From the NCBI GenBank assembly GCA_022565935.1, contig JADFJY010000067.1, forward strand, positions 1 through 6,657: 6,657 bases of DNA, given 5' to 3'. Each line of letters opens with the position of its first letter. The first letter of the stretch is position 1. The stretch is from Nitrososphaerota archaeon (lineage in GTDB: Archaea > Thermoproteota > Nitrososphaeria > Nitrososphaerales > Nitrosopumilaceae). This document shows positions 1 to 5,449 of this stretch, one piece after another. A program made the translations under genes and the position numbers. The notes below the pieces were generated by a model. That model worked only from the letters and a program-made list of their open reading frames with translations. It ran no database searches and was not told the origin of the DNA.

Positions 1-174
1 CAAAAAGATCGTGAAGCAGATAGAGAAACAATGAAGGAAGAAAGAGAAGCAGATAGAGAAACAATGAAGGAAGAAAGAGAAGCAGATAGAGAAACAATGA
101 AGGAACAAAGAGAAGCAGAGAGAGAGGCAGAGAAATCTCAAAGAGAAGCAGAGAGAGAAGCAACTAATCCTTAG
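1..174 (+). CDS. 3' end of a charged, repeat-containing helical protein
   Basis: The first reading frame is open from base 1 to a TAG at 172-174 and gives 57 residues; the 5' end lies outside the window. The visible part is almost entirely Glu, Arg, Lys, Asp, Ala, Met and Gln. It is built on an 11-residue repeat EADRETMKEER present three times almost exactly, then one degenerate copy (EAEREAEKSQR) and a short tail ending in TNP. An 11-residue (hendecad) period with alternating acidic and basic residues is typical of extended coiled coils or single alpha helices. No catalytic motif is visible, and I do not recognise the family. The function is unknown; a structural or scaffold role is a guess. 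It is followed by a T-rich stretch that could end transcription. Confidence 0.75.
   Translation, partial: QKDREADRETMKEEREADRETMKEEREADRETMKEQREAEREAEKSQREAEREATNP
13..144 (+). repeat. 33-nt tandem repeat, about four copies, inside the charged ORF
   Basis: Units start at 13, 46, 79 and 112. The first two are identical, the third differs by one base (gaa to caa in codon 10), and the fourth is diverged. The period is a multiple of three, so copy number can change without breaking the frame. Near identity of the copies suggests recent expansion. Confidence 0.9.
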
Positions 175-184
175 ATTCTAAACT

Positions 185-200
185 CTATTTTTCTCATTTT
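185..200 (+). terminator. possible T-rich archaeal terminator
   Basis: Two T runs (T5 and T4 separated by CTCA) lie 10-26 nt after the stop of the charged protein. Archaeal RNA polymerase can terminate at oligo-T tracts without a hairpin. No stem-loop is seen, so this is only suggestive. Confidence 0.25.
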
Positions 201-280
201 ATAATTGTCTAAAAATAATTTTGGATAATCTATACAGGCACAAAAAATAATAGTTTAGTATTGAAATGTTTACACTGAAC

Positions 281-288
281 ATAAATTT
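281..288 (+). promoter_or_regulatory. TATA-like box of the aldo/keto reductase gene
   Basis: ATAAATTT is centred about 25 nt upstream of the ATG at 309, which fits a leaderless archaeal transcript beginning at that codon. It would be only 12 nt upstream of the ATG at 297. Confidence 0.4.
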
Positions 289-308
289 AGTAATTTATGA
301 GAATCTAT

Positions 309-1409
309 ATGATTTCAGGCTTTGCGACTTTTGAAGGAACTAAAAAATTTGCTCAAAGTTCCGGCGTAAACCAGGCTAATTTCAAAGAGTTCGAAAATCT
401 TATTCTCTCTAATGTTGGTATTGGAACATATCTTGGTGATCCTGATTCTAGAACTGATGAATTAGTTACAAATGCAGTAAAACAATCCATTACTTCTGGA
501 ATCAATGTTGTAGATACTGCAATTAACTATAGATCCCAAAAAGCTGAACGCTCAGTTGGAAAAGCTATTTCTGAATTAATTCAAGAAGGAAAAATTTCAC
601 GTGATCAAATATTTCTTAGCACTAAAAATGGATATGTAACAAATGATGCTGATGTTCAGTTAGGTTTTTGGGAATATGTCAAAGAAGAATATACACAAAA
701 AGGTGTCATCAAAGAGGGCGATATCACCTCTGGATATCATTGCATGACGCCAACTTATCTTTCTGATCAACTAGATCGTAGTTTGAAAAATTTAGATTTG
801 GAATGTGTTGATTTAATGTATCTTCATAACGCAGTAGAGGGACAAATTAAAGATATTTCAAAGGAACTGTTCTTAGAGAATTTAAAATCAGTTTTTGAAT
901 TATATGAACAAAAACGTGACGAAGGAAAAATCAAATTTTATGGAATGGCAACTTGGGAGTGTTTCAGAGTTTCAAATGAGAATCCTCAATATTTATCACT
1001 TGAAGATTCTGTTAACATGGCTAAAAAAATTGGAGGAGAAAATCACGGATTTAGATTTATTCAATTACCCTTTAACATGCATTATGATCAAGCATTACTT
1101 GGAAAAAATCAATTGCTTGGAACTGAAAATGTATCTATTTTACAAGCTGCTGTTAATTTAGGAATAGGTGTATTTACTAGTGTTCCATTTATGCAAGGAC
1201 GTTTGTTGGCACCAGGTGCAATACCTGAATTCAACGAACTAAAACCATCTTCACGTGCTTTACAATTTATTCGCTCATCGCCTGGAGTTTTGGCTCCCTT
1301 AGTTGGTCAGAAAACATCTGAACATGTTTCTGAAAATCTTGAGATTATGAAAATTCCTCCACTACCTGAAGATGAATTTTTAGCATTAGTCAAGAAACTC
1401 ACTTCTTAA
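309..1409 (+). CDS. aldo/keto reductase family oxidoreductase
   Basis: This is a 366-residue member of the aldo/keto reductase superfamily, (beta/alpha)8-barrel enzymes that reduce carbonyls with NAD(P)H in the cytoplasm. The catalytic tetrad is visible when numbered from 309: Asp69 in VVDTAINY, Tyr74 in the same motif, Lys106 in LSTKNGY and His173 in MYLHNA. The C-terminal VGQKTSEHVSENL (about 332-344) matches the nucleotide-binding end of the family. The length is normal or slightly long for a single-domain AKR. The substrate cannot be told from sequence. An ATG at 297 would add four residues (MRIY), but the TATA-like box at 281-288 favours 309. There is no Shine-Dalgarno sequence. The next gene is on the same strand 67 nt downstream with its own possible TATA box, so this is probably a single-gene unit. 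Confidence 0.9.
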   Translation: MISGFATFEGTKKFAQSSGVNQANFKEFENLILSNVGIGTYLGDPDSRTDELVTNAVKQSITSGINVVDTAINYRSQKAERSVGKAISELIQEGKISRDQIFLSTKNGYVTNDADVQLGFWEYVKEEYTQKGVIKEGDITSGYHCMTPTYLSDQLDRSLKNLDLECVDLMYLHNAVEGQIKDISKELFLENLKSVFELYEQKRDEGKIKFYGMATWECFRVSNENPQYLSLEDSVNMAKKIGGENHGFRFIQLPFNMHYDQALLGKNQLLGTENVSILQAAVNLGIGVFTSVPFMQGRLLAPGAIPEFNELKPSSRALQFIRSSPGVLAPLVGQKTSEHVSENLEIMKIPPLPEDEFLALVKKLTS

Positions 1410-1440
1410 TTGGAAATTATGTTTAAAATTTTGTGGAAAG

Positions 1441-1448
1441 ATATTAAA
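1441..1448 (+). promoter_or_regulatory. TATA-like box of the DUF6659-like gene
   Basis: ATATTAAA is centred about 32 nt upstream of the TTG start at 1477. This would give a transcript with a leader of only about 5 nt. Confidence 0.4.
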
Positions 1449-1476
1449 CGAGTCACCATTAGTAAAAAATGGTAAT

Positions 1477-1845
1477 TTGTCTGCCAAGATTTATGATTAT
1501 GCTAAAATCTGTAATTCTATCTTATCTATAGACCCTAAAATTCGATTTGTTGGTGTAATTAATGAGCGAGGACGTTTGGTTGCAGGGGGAATGAAAGATA
1601 ATGTTGAACCACTAGAAAATGAAAAAGATGATGAAACGATTTTCATGGAACTTGCATTGCGCGTTAAAATGAGAAAAGAATTTGATAAGCAACTAGGATC
1701 TGTGAATTTTGCTTTGGCTTCACGTGAACGTGCGCTTGCAATTAGTGTGATAATTAATGATGATATTTTGTATGTAGTATCTGAACCTGATGCTGATTAT
1801 GGTGTTCTTCCCAAAAAAATTCTTGAAATAATTCATTCTGAGTAA
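1477..1845 (+). CDS. conserved small thaumarchaeal protein, DUF6659-like
   Basis: The gene encodes 122 residues starting MSAKIYDYAKICNSIL. The segment RFVGVINERGRLVAGG (23-38), the acidic EKDDETIFMELALRVKMRKEF (49-69) and the hydrophobic strand AISVIINDDILYVV (88-101) fit the small soluble proteins annotated in Nitrosopumilus relatives as DUF6659. I recognise the pattern from memory. The alternation of a GxINxxGRLVAGG hairpin and a terminal beta strand resembles roadblock/profilin-like sensor folds, but that is inference. No catalytic residues, signal peptide or membrane segment are seen. The start must be TTG: the frame is open further upstream but has no ATG or GTG there, and the ATG at 1470 is in another frame. 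The function is unknown. These proteins often occur in several paralogues per genome. Confidence 0.8.
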   Translation: MSAKIYDYAKICNSILSIDPKIRFVGVINERGRLVAGGMKDNVEPLENEKDDETIFMELALRVKMRKEFDKQLGSVNFALASRERALAISVIINDDILYVVSEPDADYGVLPKKILEIIHSE

Positions 1846-1911
1846 ACCCTATTTCCATATTTGGAATTTTATGATCTTCTTAATTAGTAACGGTGATCTA
1901 GAATTTTTGAG

Positions 1912-2091
1912 ATGGTTCGCATTAAGAAAATAGATTCTGATTATTTGATTATGGCCGAATTAACAAAAGAAATTGGTTCTTTAGTTCAAAGATCTATTAA
2001 TCAGGGCAATAAAGAATTAACCGCTTTTGAAATAGAACACATTTTAAAAATCACAACTGATGCTACACGTGAAATAAAACCAAAGTCCTAG
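1912..2091 (+). CDS. small hypothetical protein, 59 residues
   Basis: An ATG at 1912 opens a 59-residue frame ending in TAG at 2089-2091. The protein starts MVRIKKIDSDYLIMAELTKE and continues with an amphipathic helical pattern (IGSLVQRSINQ, then LTAFEIEHILKITTDATREI). It is soluble, with no Cys and no membrane segment. Codon use resembles the neighbours and the opposite strand offers no better frame. The frame upstream is closed by a TGA at 1894-1896, so the start is 1912 or the internal ATG at 1951. An AT-rich element around 1879-1887 is centred about 29 nt upstream and could be the TATA box. I do not recognise the family. A helical protein-protein or DNA-associated role would be a guess. 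Confidence 0.55.
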   Translation: MVRIKKIDSDYLIMAELTKEIGSLVQRSINQGNKELTAFEIEHILKITTDATREIKPKS

Positions 2092-2149
2092 ATAAAGTCA
2101 AAAAAACTCTTAGAGTCAATCAATACTAGAATTATCCTTTAACTCAATC

Positions 2150-2157
2150 TATAAATA
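2150..2157 (+). promoter_or_regulatory. TATA box of the YHS-domain gene
   Basis: TATAAATA is a near-consensus archaeal TATA box centred about 25 nt upstream of the GTG at 2179. This supports a leaderless transcript and the GTG start. Confidence 0.6.
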
Positions 2158-2178
2158 TAATTTACATATGGAAAATCT

Positions 2179-2325
2179 GTGCCAGTAGATCCTGTTTGTG
2201 GAATTGAACTTGATGAAGATTTAGCGCTACTTCATGATCATGATGGAAAAAAATTCTATTTTTGTTGTAACGGATGCAGGAAAATTTTTGTTAAAAAACC
2301 TCGTAAATACAAAAATAATGTTTAG
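2179..2325 (+). CDS. YHS-domain metal-binding microprotein
   Basis: A GTG at 2179 opens a 48-residue protein that is essentially one YHS domain. It has DPVCG near the start (Cys7), then KKFYFCCNGCRKIF (Cys29, Cys30, Cys33) and a closing PRKYKNN. The Cys-x(21-22)-Cys-Cys-x2-Cys arrangement with the aromatic FYF and the final P-x-KY is the signature of YHS/TRASH-type metal-binding modules, found alone or at the N-terminus of copper-transporting ATPases and mercury or copper regulators. The protein probably binds a soft metal such as copper in the cytoplasm; copper specifically is inferred from family and from the copper-heavy metabolism of this group. The ATG at 2168 is out of frame and hits a stop at once. 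Its stop overlaps the stop of the convergent asparagine-synthase-like gene by 4 nt. Confidence 0.85.
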   Translation: MPVDPVCGIELDEDLALLHDHDGKKFYFCCNGCRKIFVKKPRKYKNNV

Positions 2326-3329
2326 ATGGGAAAAGCACCACACATTCTACAAAATTTTAAATTTTCAACTTTATGCTTACAATAAGGGCAAGTGTTTTTT
2401 GCATTCTTATCAACCGGAGATCCAAATAATTTCTTAAAAATTTCATAATAATGCATTGATTCCCTACTCCTAATAATCACTTTATCTTCTTTTTCTGCAA
2501 TTAGTTTTTTTTCTACAAATTTTTCTTCATTAATTATTGAATTAAACAAATTTGTCAACCCTGCAGTACCTGAACCATCCTGCATTGCTGATTTTTCTCT
2601 CCATGCAATCTGGTATGGGATGTATTTTTCAAATGTCTTACGTAATATCCATTTTCCATACCTTTTTCCTTTCTCATTTTTTACTTTTAGATTTGCCGGA
2701 ATTTCTTTAGATAATTTTACAACAACATCATTTAGAAATGGTGATTCAATGCTTATTCCCAACGCTTTTCCAATTTTTTGTGTTGGAAAGTGCATTATTG
2801 AACAAACTCTTTTGATCTCCTCTTCTAATTCTTCTTCTGGTTTGTTTATTAGAAAACTATATCCTGCAAATAATTCATCTGCTCCATCTCCTGTAATGAT
2901 TGATTTTTCACCATTATCTTTTGCCCATTTTATTGCAAGATACATTACTACATTGTTGCGAATTTCAATATCGTTGAAATTTTTTAAAATCTTAATTGTT
3001 TCCTCAATTGCTTCAAGAATTGTGACAGTTTTAACATTGTAAATTGATAAAGGTAATTGCAGTTCTTTTGAAACCATTTGACAATAAGTCAGATCTGTTG
3101 AAACAAAATCTTCTGCAATGATTGCAACTGACTTTGGTTTTCTTTGTTTTAGAAAATATGCAATAATGGAACTATCTAATCCACCTGATAATGAAATCAA
3201 ATTTGATTTGCACTCATTACAAGATTCTTCTAAACTTCTGTATAGATTCTTGGAAACTTTATCCAACATCAATGGTATGGGTTTGAAATTAAAATAGCTA
3301 TGCCTAATGATTTTCTTATGGCTAACCAT
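2322..3329 (-). CDS. asparagine-synthase-type ATP pyrophosphatase with C-terminal zinc ribbon
   Basis: The 335-residue protein (numbered from the ATG at 3329) carries the PP-loop SGGLDSS at 48-54 and the second nucleotide-binding motif GDGADELFAGY at 147-157, both diagnostic of the synthetase domain of AsnB. This domain activates the aspartate side chain as an acyl-adenylate. The N-terminal glutaminase (class II amidotransferase) domain with its catalytic Cys2 is absent: the PP-loop begins within 50 residues of the start. The protein must therefore use free ammonia, get ammonia from a partner, or modify another substrate. The C-terminus has a four-Cys zinc ribbon (CPYC at 314-317, CRMC at 327-330), unusual for asparagine synthetases. 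An ATG at 3338 would add MIN, but a TATAAA box at 3355-3360 favours 3329. It is divergent from the HTH regulator. Asparagine synthesis itself is not proven. Confidence 0.85.
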   Translation of the reverse strand: MVSHKKIIRHSYFNFKPIPLMLDKVSKNLYRSLEESCNECKSNLISLSGGLDSSIIAYFLKQRKPKSVAIIAEDFVSTDLTYCQMVSKELQLPLSIYNVKTVTILEAIEETIKILKNFNDIEIRNNVVMYLAIKWAKDNGEKSIITGDGADELFAGYSFLINKPEEELEEEIKRVCSIMHFPTQKIGKALGISIESPFLNDVVVKLSKEIPANLKVKNEKGKRYGKWILRKTFEKYIPYQIAWREKSAMQDGSGTAGLTNLFNSIINEEKFVEKKLIAEKEDKVIIRSRESMHYYEIFKKLFGSPVDKNAKNTCPYCKHKVENLKFCRMCGAFPI

Positions 3330-3345
3330 ATTTATCATTGTAAAC

Positions 3346-3360
3346 TTTAAATTCTTTATA
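3346..3360. promoter_or_regulatory. divergent promoter region with two TATA-like boxes
   Basis: TTTAAATT at 3346-3353 is centred about 27 nt upstream of the HTH gene ATG at 3377. On the other strand TATAAA at 3355-3360 is centred about 28 nt upstream of the asparagine-synthase-like ATG at 3329. Both spacings fit leaderless transcripts. The two boxes lie side by side in a 47-nt gap, so initiation complexes on the two strands would probably compete. Confidence 0.5.
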
Positions 3361-3376
3361 GAATGATTGAGAATTA

Positions 3377-3793
3377 ATGCTACTACCTGCTGAAATTGAA
3401 TCTAAAAATCTAATTCCTGCGTTACGAGCAATTCTTGCAAAAAAACTTGCAGAAGATCATAACATTAGAGAAGATGAAATTTCAAAAATGCTTGGAGTTA
3501 CACAAGCAGCAGTTAGCAATTATATCCGTGGAACAAGAGGTGATCCTTCATTGATTGCAAAACTTTTAGCAGAAAAACAAGTTGCAACTATGATTAATGA
3601 ATTAACTGATAGTCTTTCATCAGACATGGCATATACTCCATCAAATCTTTCAAAATTTATTGGTCTTTGTAATTATATCAAATCTAGTTTGCTAATATGT
3701 GAGATACATCACAATCTTGAATCCGACATAGATGAGCAAGTATGTAAAGAATGTGAAAATATGCTTCTTAAAGGTCCTGGAAGCGTTTACTAG
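3377..3793 (+). CDS. HTH transcriptional regulator, COG2522-like
   Basis: The 138-residue protein has an N-terminal helix-turn-helix of the Xre/lambda-repressor type (about 31-55): REDEISKMLGVTQAAVSNYI, followed by RGTRG. The opening MLLPAEIESKNLIPALRAILAKKL and the TQAAVSxY recognition helix match the archaeal predicted-regulator family COG2522. The C-terminal half contains a possible metal or redox site: Cys98, Cys108, His111/112, and CKEC at 123-126. So the protein may sense a metal, iron-sulfur state or redox change; that is inference. The target genes are unknown. The divergent asparagine-synthase-like gene, sharing a 47-nt promoter region, is the obvious candidate. A TATA-like box about 27 nt upstream supports this start. 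The stop codon interlocks with that of Alba on the other strand. Confidence 0.85.
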   Translation: MLLPAEIESKNLIPALRAILAKKLAEDHNIREDEISKMLGVTQAAVSNYIRGTRGDPSLIAKLLAEKQVATMINELTDSLSSDMAYTPSNLSKFIGLCNYIKSSLLICEIHHNLESDIDEQVCKECENMLLKGPGSVY

Positions 3794-4104
3794 ATTTTAT
3801 TTAAAATAATTTTAATAGTGGATGTCATTCTTCCAATACCTGCAGCTTCAACTGTATCCAATGTAATTTTTTGAACTTTGGAATTTCCTTTAAGCATTTT
3901 TTCTGTAATGATATTTGCAATTGCAACAGCATTTGGAATTGAATTTCCTCTAGCTTTGAGAATAACTTGGTTTTTGCTTCCAAGCATAGATAAAATATCA
4001 ATGGCTGATAGCATTATCGGTTCGTTTCCAATAGTTATTATGGTCTCTTCAGACTTTTTGGTCTGCTCTTGACCATATGGTTCATTTGTCTCTTCCATGA
4101 GCAT
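3790..4104 (-). CDS. albA: DNA/RNA-binding chromatin protein Alba
   Basis: This 104-residue protein has the Alba fold motifs: ITIGNEPIM (24-31), QVILKARGNSIPNAVAIAN (46-64) and the final GIGRMTSTIKIIL (89-101). Alba dimers coat archaeal DNA and also bind RNA. The N-terminal 20 residues are an acidic, polar tail (EETNEPYGQEQ) not present in crenarchaeal Alba. The KARG-x-(A/S)I loop and the arginine of the beta hairpin (Arg92) are kept. The lysine pair after IG in Sulfolobus Alba (GKKP, with Lys16 the acetylated residue) is replaced by Asn-Glu here. Start alternatives are ATG at 4104 or two codons later at 4098. The TATA-like box at 4131-4138 favours 4104. It lies 51 nt downstream of rpoK on the same strand but appears to have its own promoter. 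Confidence 0.9.
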   Translation of the reverse strand: MLMEETNEPYGQEQTKKSEETIITIGNEPIMLSAIDILSMLGSKNQVILKARGNSIPNAVAIANIITEKMLKGNSKVQKITLDTVEAAGIGRMTSTIKIILNKI

Positions 4105-4130
4105 TATTCAACAATCAGCAATTTTTTGTT

Positions 4131-4138
4131 CTTTTAAG
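4131..4138 (-). promoter_or_regulatory. TATA-like box of the Alba gene
   Basis: CTTAAAAG on the minus strand is centred about 30 nt upstream of the ATG at 4104. It sits in the 51-nt gap after the rpoK stop, suggesting separate transcription of Alba. Confidence 0.4.
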
Positions 4139-4155
4139 TTTTATCGATCAATGAT

Positions 4156-4644
4156 TCATTTTTCAAAATAATCAATTGGAATGTTTTGAAAATCTCCATT
4201 TGGAAGCACTCTTCTAATTGTAATTGGGATTACTCTTTGATTAAGTTCTTCCATTGAGATATCCAATGAAATTCTTGCATTTTTTGGAATTGGAATAAAT
4301 GGTGGTGCTCCTAAAGACAACTGCAATGCTCTTGCACCCATAATTCTTGCCTTTTCAAATTTTGTTAATCTTGGTGGACCAATTGTGATTTTACCTTTTT
4401 CACAAGGAATCTCTACTGGTTCATGCTCTACTATCTTATCAACAACTTCTCTTGATTCTATACTGTCAATTCTTTTTTGAAGATTATCTAGTTCTTTTTC
4501 AGATAACGGGTCTGCTCCTTTTTTCTCATATAATTTACGATATGTGTCTAGTGCTTTAGTCAACCCTGTATTTTCTTCTGTTACTTCACTTACAACTTCA
4601 GTTTCTGGAGATTCTACAACTTTAATTTCTTTAGTATCAGACAA
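4156..4644 (-). CDS. rpoK: DNA-directed RNA polymerase subunit K (Rpb6/omega homologue)
   Basis: The C-terminal part (about 93-162 from a TTG start at 4644) is the archaeal RpoK domain: LTKFEKARIMGARALQLSLG, then APPFIP, and RVIPITIRRVLPNG with a final DYFEK. RpoK is the Rpb6/omega subunit that clamps and stabilises the largest polymerase subunit. The first ~90 residues are an acidic and coiled-coil-like extension (VESPETEVVSEV; LSEKELDNLQKRIDSIESRE), much longer than the 55-100 residues of many archaeal RpoK proteins. The frame reaches an ATG at 4683, giving 175 residues, but the best TATA box (4668-4676) lies inside that extension and exactly 28 nt upstream of TTG 4644. The protein then begins MSDTKEIKVV, a more typical start. 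Alba follows after 51 nt. Confidence 0.88.
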   Translation of the reverse strand: MSDTKEIKVVESPETEVVSEVTEENTGLTKALDTYRKLYEKKGADPLSEKELDNLQKRIDSIESREVVDKIVEHEPVEIPCEKGKITIGPPRLTKFEKARIMGARALQLSLGAPPFIPIPKNARISLDISMEELNQRVIPITIRRVLPNGDFQNIPIDYFEK

Positions 4645-4667
4645 GTAACAAAATTTTCTTAAAACGT

Positions 4668-4676
4668 TATATAATC
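4668..4676 (-). promoter_or_regulatory. TATA box of rpoK
   Basis: ATTATATAA on the minus strand is the strongest TATA-like sequence near rpoK, centred about 28 nt before the TTG at 4644. The core TATATA is palindromic, so it could also start transcription to the right near 4699, but there is no gene there. Confidence 0.6.
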
Positions 4677-4873
4677 TAATCAATCAGTGCATTGTTCAGC
4701 TCATAATATAGAGACTGTTTGGAGGATTCCAATGATTTCATTTCAATTTGTAATATAGTTGATTTAGTAATAAAGAGGGAGATTTAGAAGATTAACTCTA
4801 GTGAGTGGAGTGGAAATTGTTTTCCCGATTTACTAAGGGGTTTTAGTCCTTTAAGGAATCCTGCATGGAATAG

Positions 4874-4902
4874 TTCTAGACTTCCATCTTGTATGTGAGT
4901 TA
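4874..4902 (+). repeat. 29-nt direct repeat, copy 1
   Basis: This copy runs TTCTAGACTTCCATC and continues TTGTATGTGAGTTA. It matches 4962-4990 at 27 of 29 positions. It contains the palindromic TCTAGA. The copies start 88 nt apart. Confidence 0.85.
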
Positions 4903-4961
4903 TAGTTCTAGGGCTCTCCCTTGGCTGATTTAGGTTTCTTATCCTCGATTGCAGTAGGTAA

Positions 4962-4990
4962 TTCTAGACTTCCATTTTGTATGTAAGTTA
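4962..4990 (+). repeat. 29-nt direct repeat, copy 2
   Basis: This is the second copy of the 29-nt repeat, with T for C at position 15 and A for G at position 24. Its right part also forms the left arm of the hairpin at 4977-5015. Confidence 0.85.
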
Positions 4991-5015
4991 GTCCCATGCC
5001 TGAACCTACATACAA
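4977..5015. repeat. inverted repeat / possible hairpin
   Basis: TTGTATGTA (4977-4985) pairs with TACATACAA (5007-5015), a perfect 9-bp stem. After an A/C mismatch, GTT (4987-4989) pairs with AAC (5003-5005), leaving a 13-nt loop. It lies just beyond the stop of the minus-strand membrane-protein locus (stop at 5019-5021), so it could stabilise or end that transcript. No T run follows, so a classical terminator is not supported. Confidence 0.5.
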
Positions 5016-5018
5016 GAA

Positions 5019-5449
5019 CTATTGAAATTCATCAGGATTATTTGACTTGTAATTCTCATATCTACCTTCTAGGAATTCTAATCCCTCTCCTGCAAGGTCT
5101 TGACCTAGTTCTTGACCTTCCTTGAAGTCTTTTGAATCAATTACTTGGTTTAATGCAGAATAGCCTTCCTTTATTACAATAAATCCTTCTTGGAGATCAT
5201 CTATTGTAGCCCAACCATATGAGATCCCTACAACAATTATGATAATTATAATTAAAAATTCCGATCAATTTGAAAAACCAAACTAAACCCTAGAATTAAA
5301 AATGAAAGTGATAGACAGATTAGCATTGAAATATTTTCTTCTCTAGATTTTTTCTTATAGTATTCTTCTCTCCTGTCCTTCTTCTCTTCTCTCCTAATCT
5401 CCTTCTTCTCTCCTAGTTCCTTTTCTATAATCTCCTCTAGGTCTTGCAA
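5019..5449 (-). pseudogene. frameshifted two-helix membrane protein
   Basis: Two overlapping minus-strand frames look like one gene. The first starts at TTG 5449 and runs 65 residues: a strongly charged helix (LEEIIEKELGEKKEIRREEK, then KDRREEYYKKK) and a transmembrane segment (ISMLICLSLSFLILGFSLVF, 40-59), ending at TAA 5252-5254. The second is open from 5264 to TAG 5019-5021 without a normal start. It begins with another hydrophobic segment (LIIIIIVVGISYGW) and continues as an acidic soluble tail ending NNPDEFQ. One extra base in the A5 run at 5254-5258 would join them into a 143-residue protein with a tight two-helix hairpin. This is a real one-base deletion, a sequencing error, or programmed frameshifting. 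The TTG overlaps the zinc-ribbon gene upstream by 13 nt. No family recognised. Confidence 0.6.

Larger units (their letters stand above)
4784..4997 (-). pseudogene. possible decayed coding remnant with a repeated peptide
   Basis: The 335 nt between rpoK and the next clear gene hold no intact gene. On the minus strand an ATG at 4997 opens a 29-residue frame (MGLTYIQNGSLELP...) ending in TAG at 4908-4910; a TTG at 5015 would give 35 residues. In a second frame, open from 4963 to a TAA at 4784-4786 but without an ATG, GTG or TTG start, the peptide recurs as ITHIQDGSLELF followed by HAGFLKGLKPLSKSGKQF. The two copies are 88 nt apart, one base more than a multiple of three, so a single-base change near 4908 would join them. 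This fits the tail of a small protein broken by a frameshift. It may equally be noncoding DNA carrying a repeat. Function unknown. Confidence 0.3.

Noticed and set aside
13..144. Regular repeats considered as a CRISPR array
   Set aside because: Units are contiguous, without spacers, and keep an open reading frame, so they are a coding tandem repeat.
895..1161. 88-residue plus-strand frame inside the aldo/keto reductase
   Set aside because: It lies entirely within a strongly supported gene in another frame and has no family features.
2106..2116. Palindrome ACTCTTAGAGT after the 59-residue ORF
   Set aside because: The stem is only 5 bp around one central base. It is not followed by a T run and has no second copy, so neither a terminator nor an operator can be supported.
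2234..2437. 67-residue plus-strand frame across the YHS gene and the end of the asparagine-synthase-like gene
   Set aside because: It is a shadow of the YHS frame and of antisense zinc-ribbon coding; its protein has no sensible composition.
2620..3042. 140-residue plus-strand frame
   Set aside because: It is antisense to the PP-loop enzyme, rich in Phe, Ser and Ile as expected of a reversed AT-rich gene.
3878..4072. 64-residue plus-strand frame
   Set aside because: It is antisense to Alba. The hydrophobic run is the reverse of conserved Alba codons.
4684..5018. tRNA or other known structured RNA in the gene-poor stretch
   Set aside because: I found no T-arm GTTC pattern with pairing arms, no cloverleaf, and no recognisable SRP or RNase P RNA motif on either strand.
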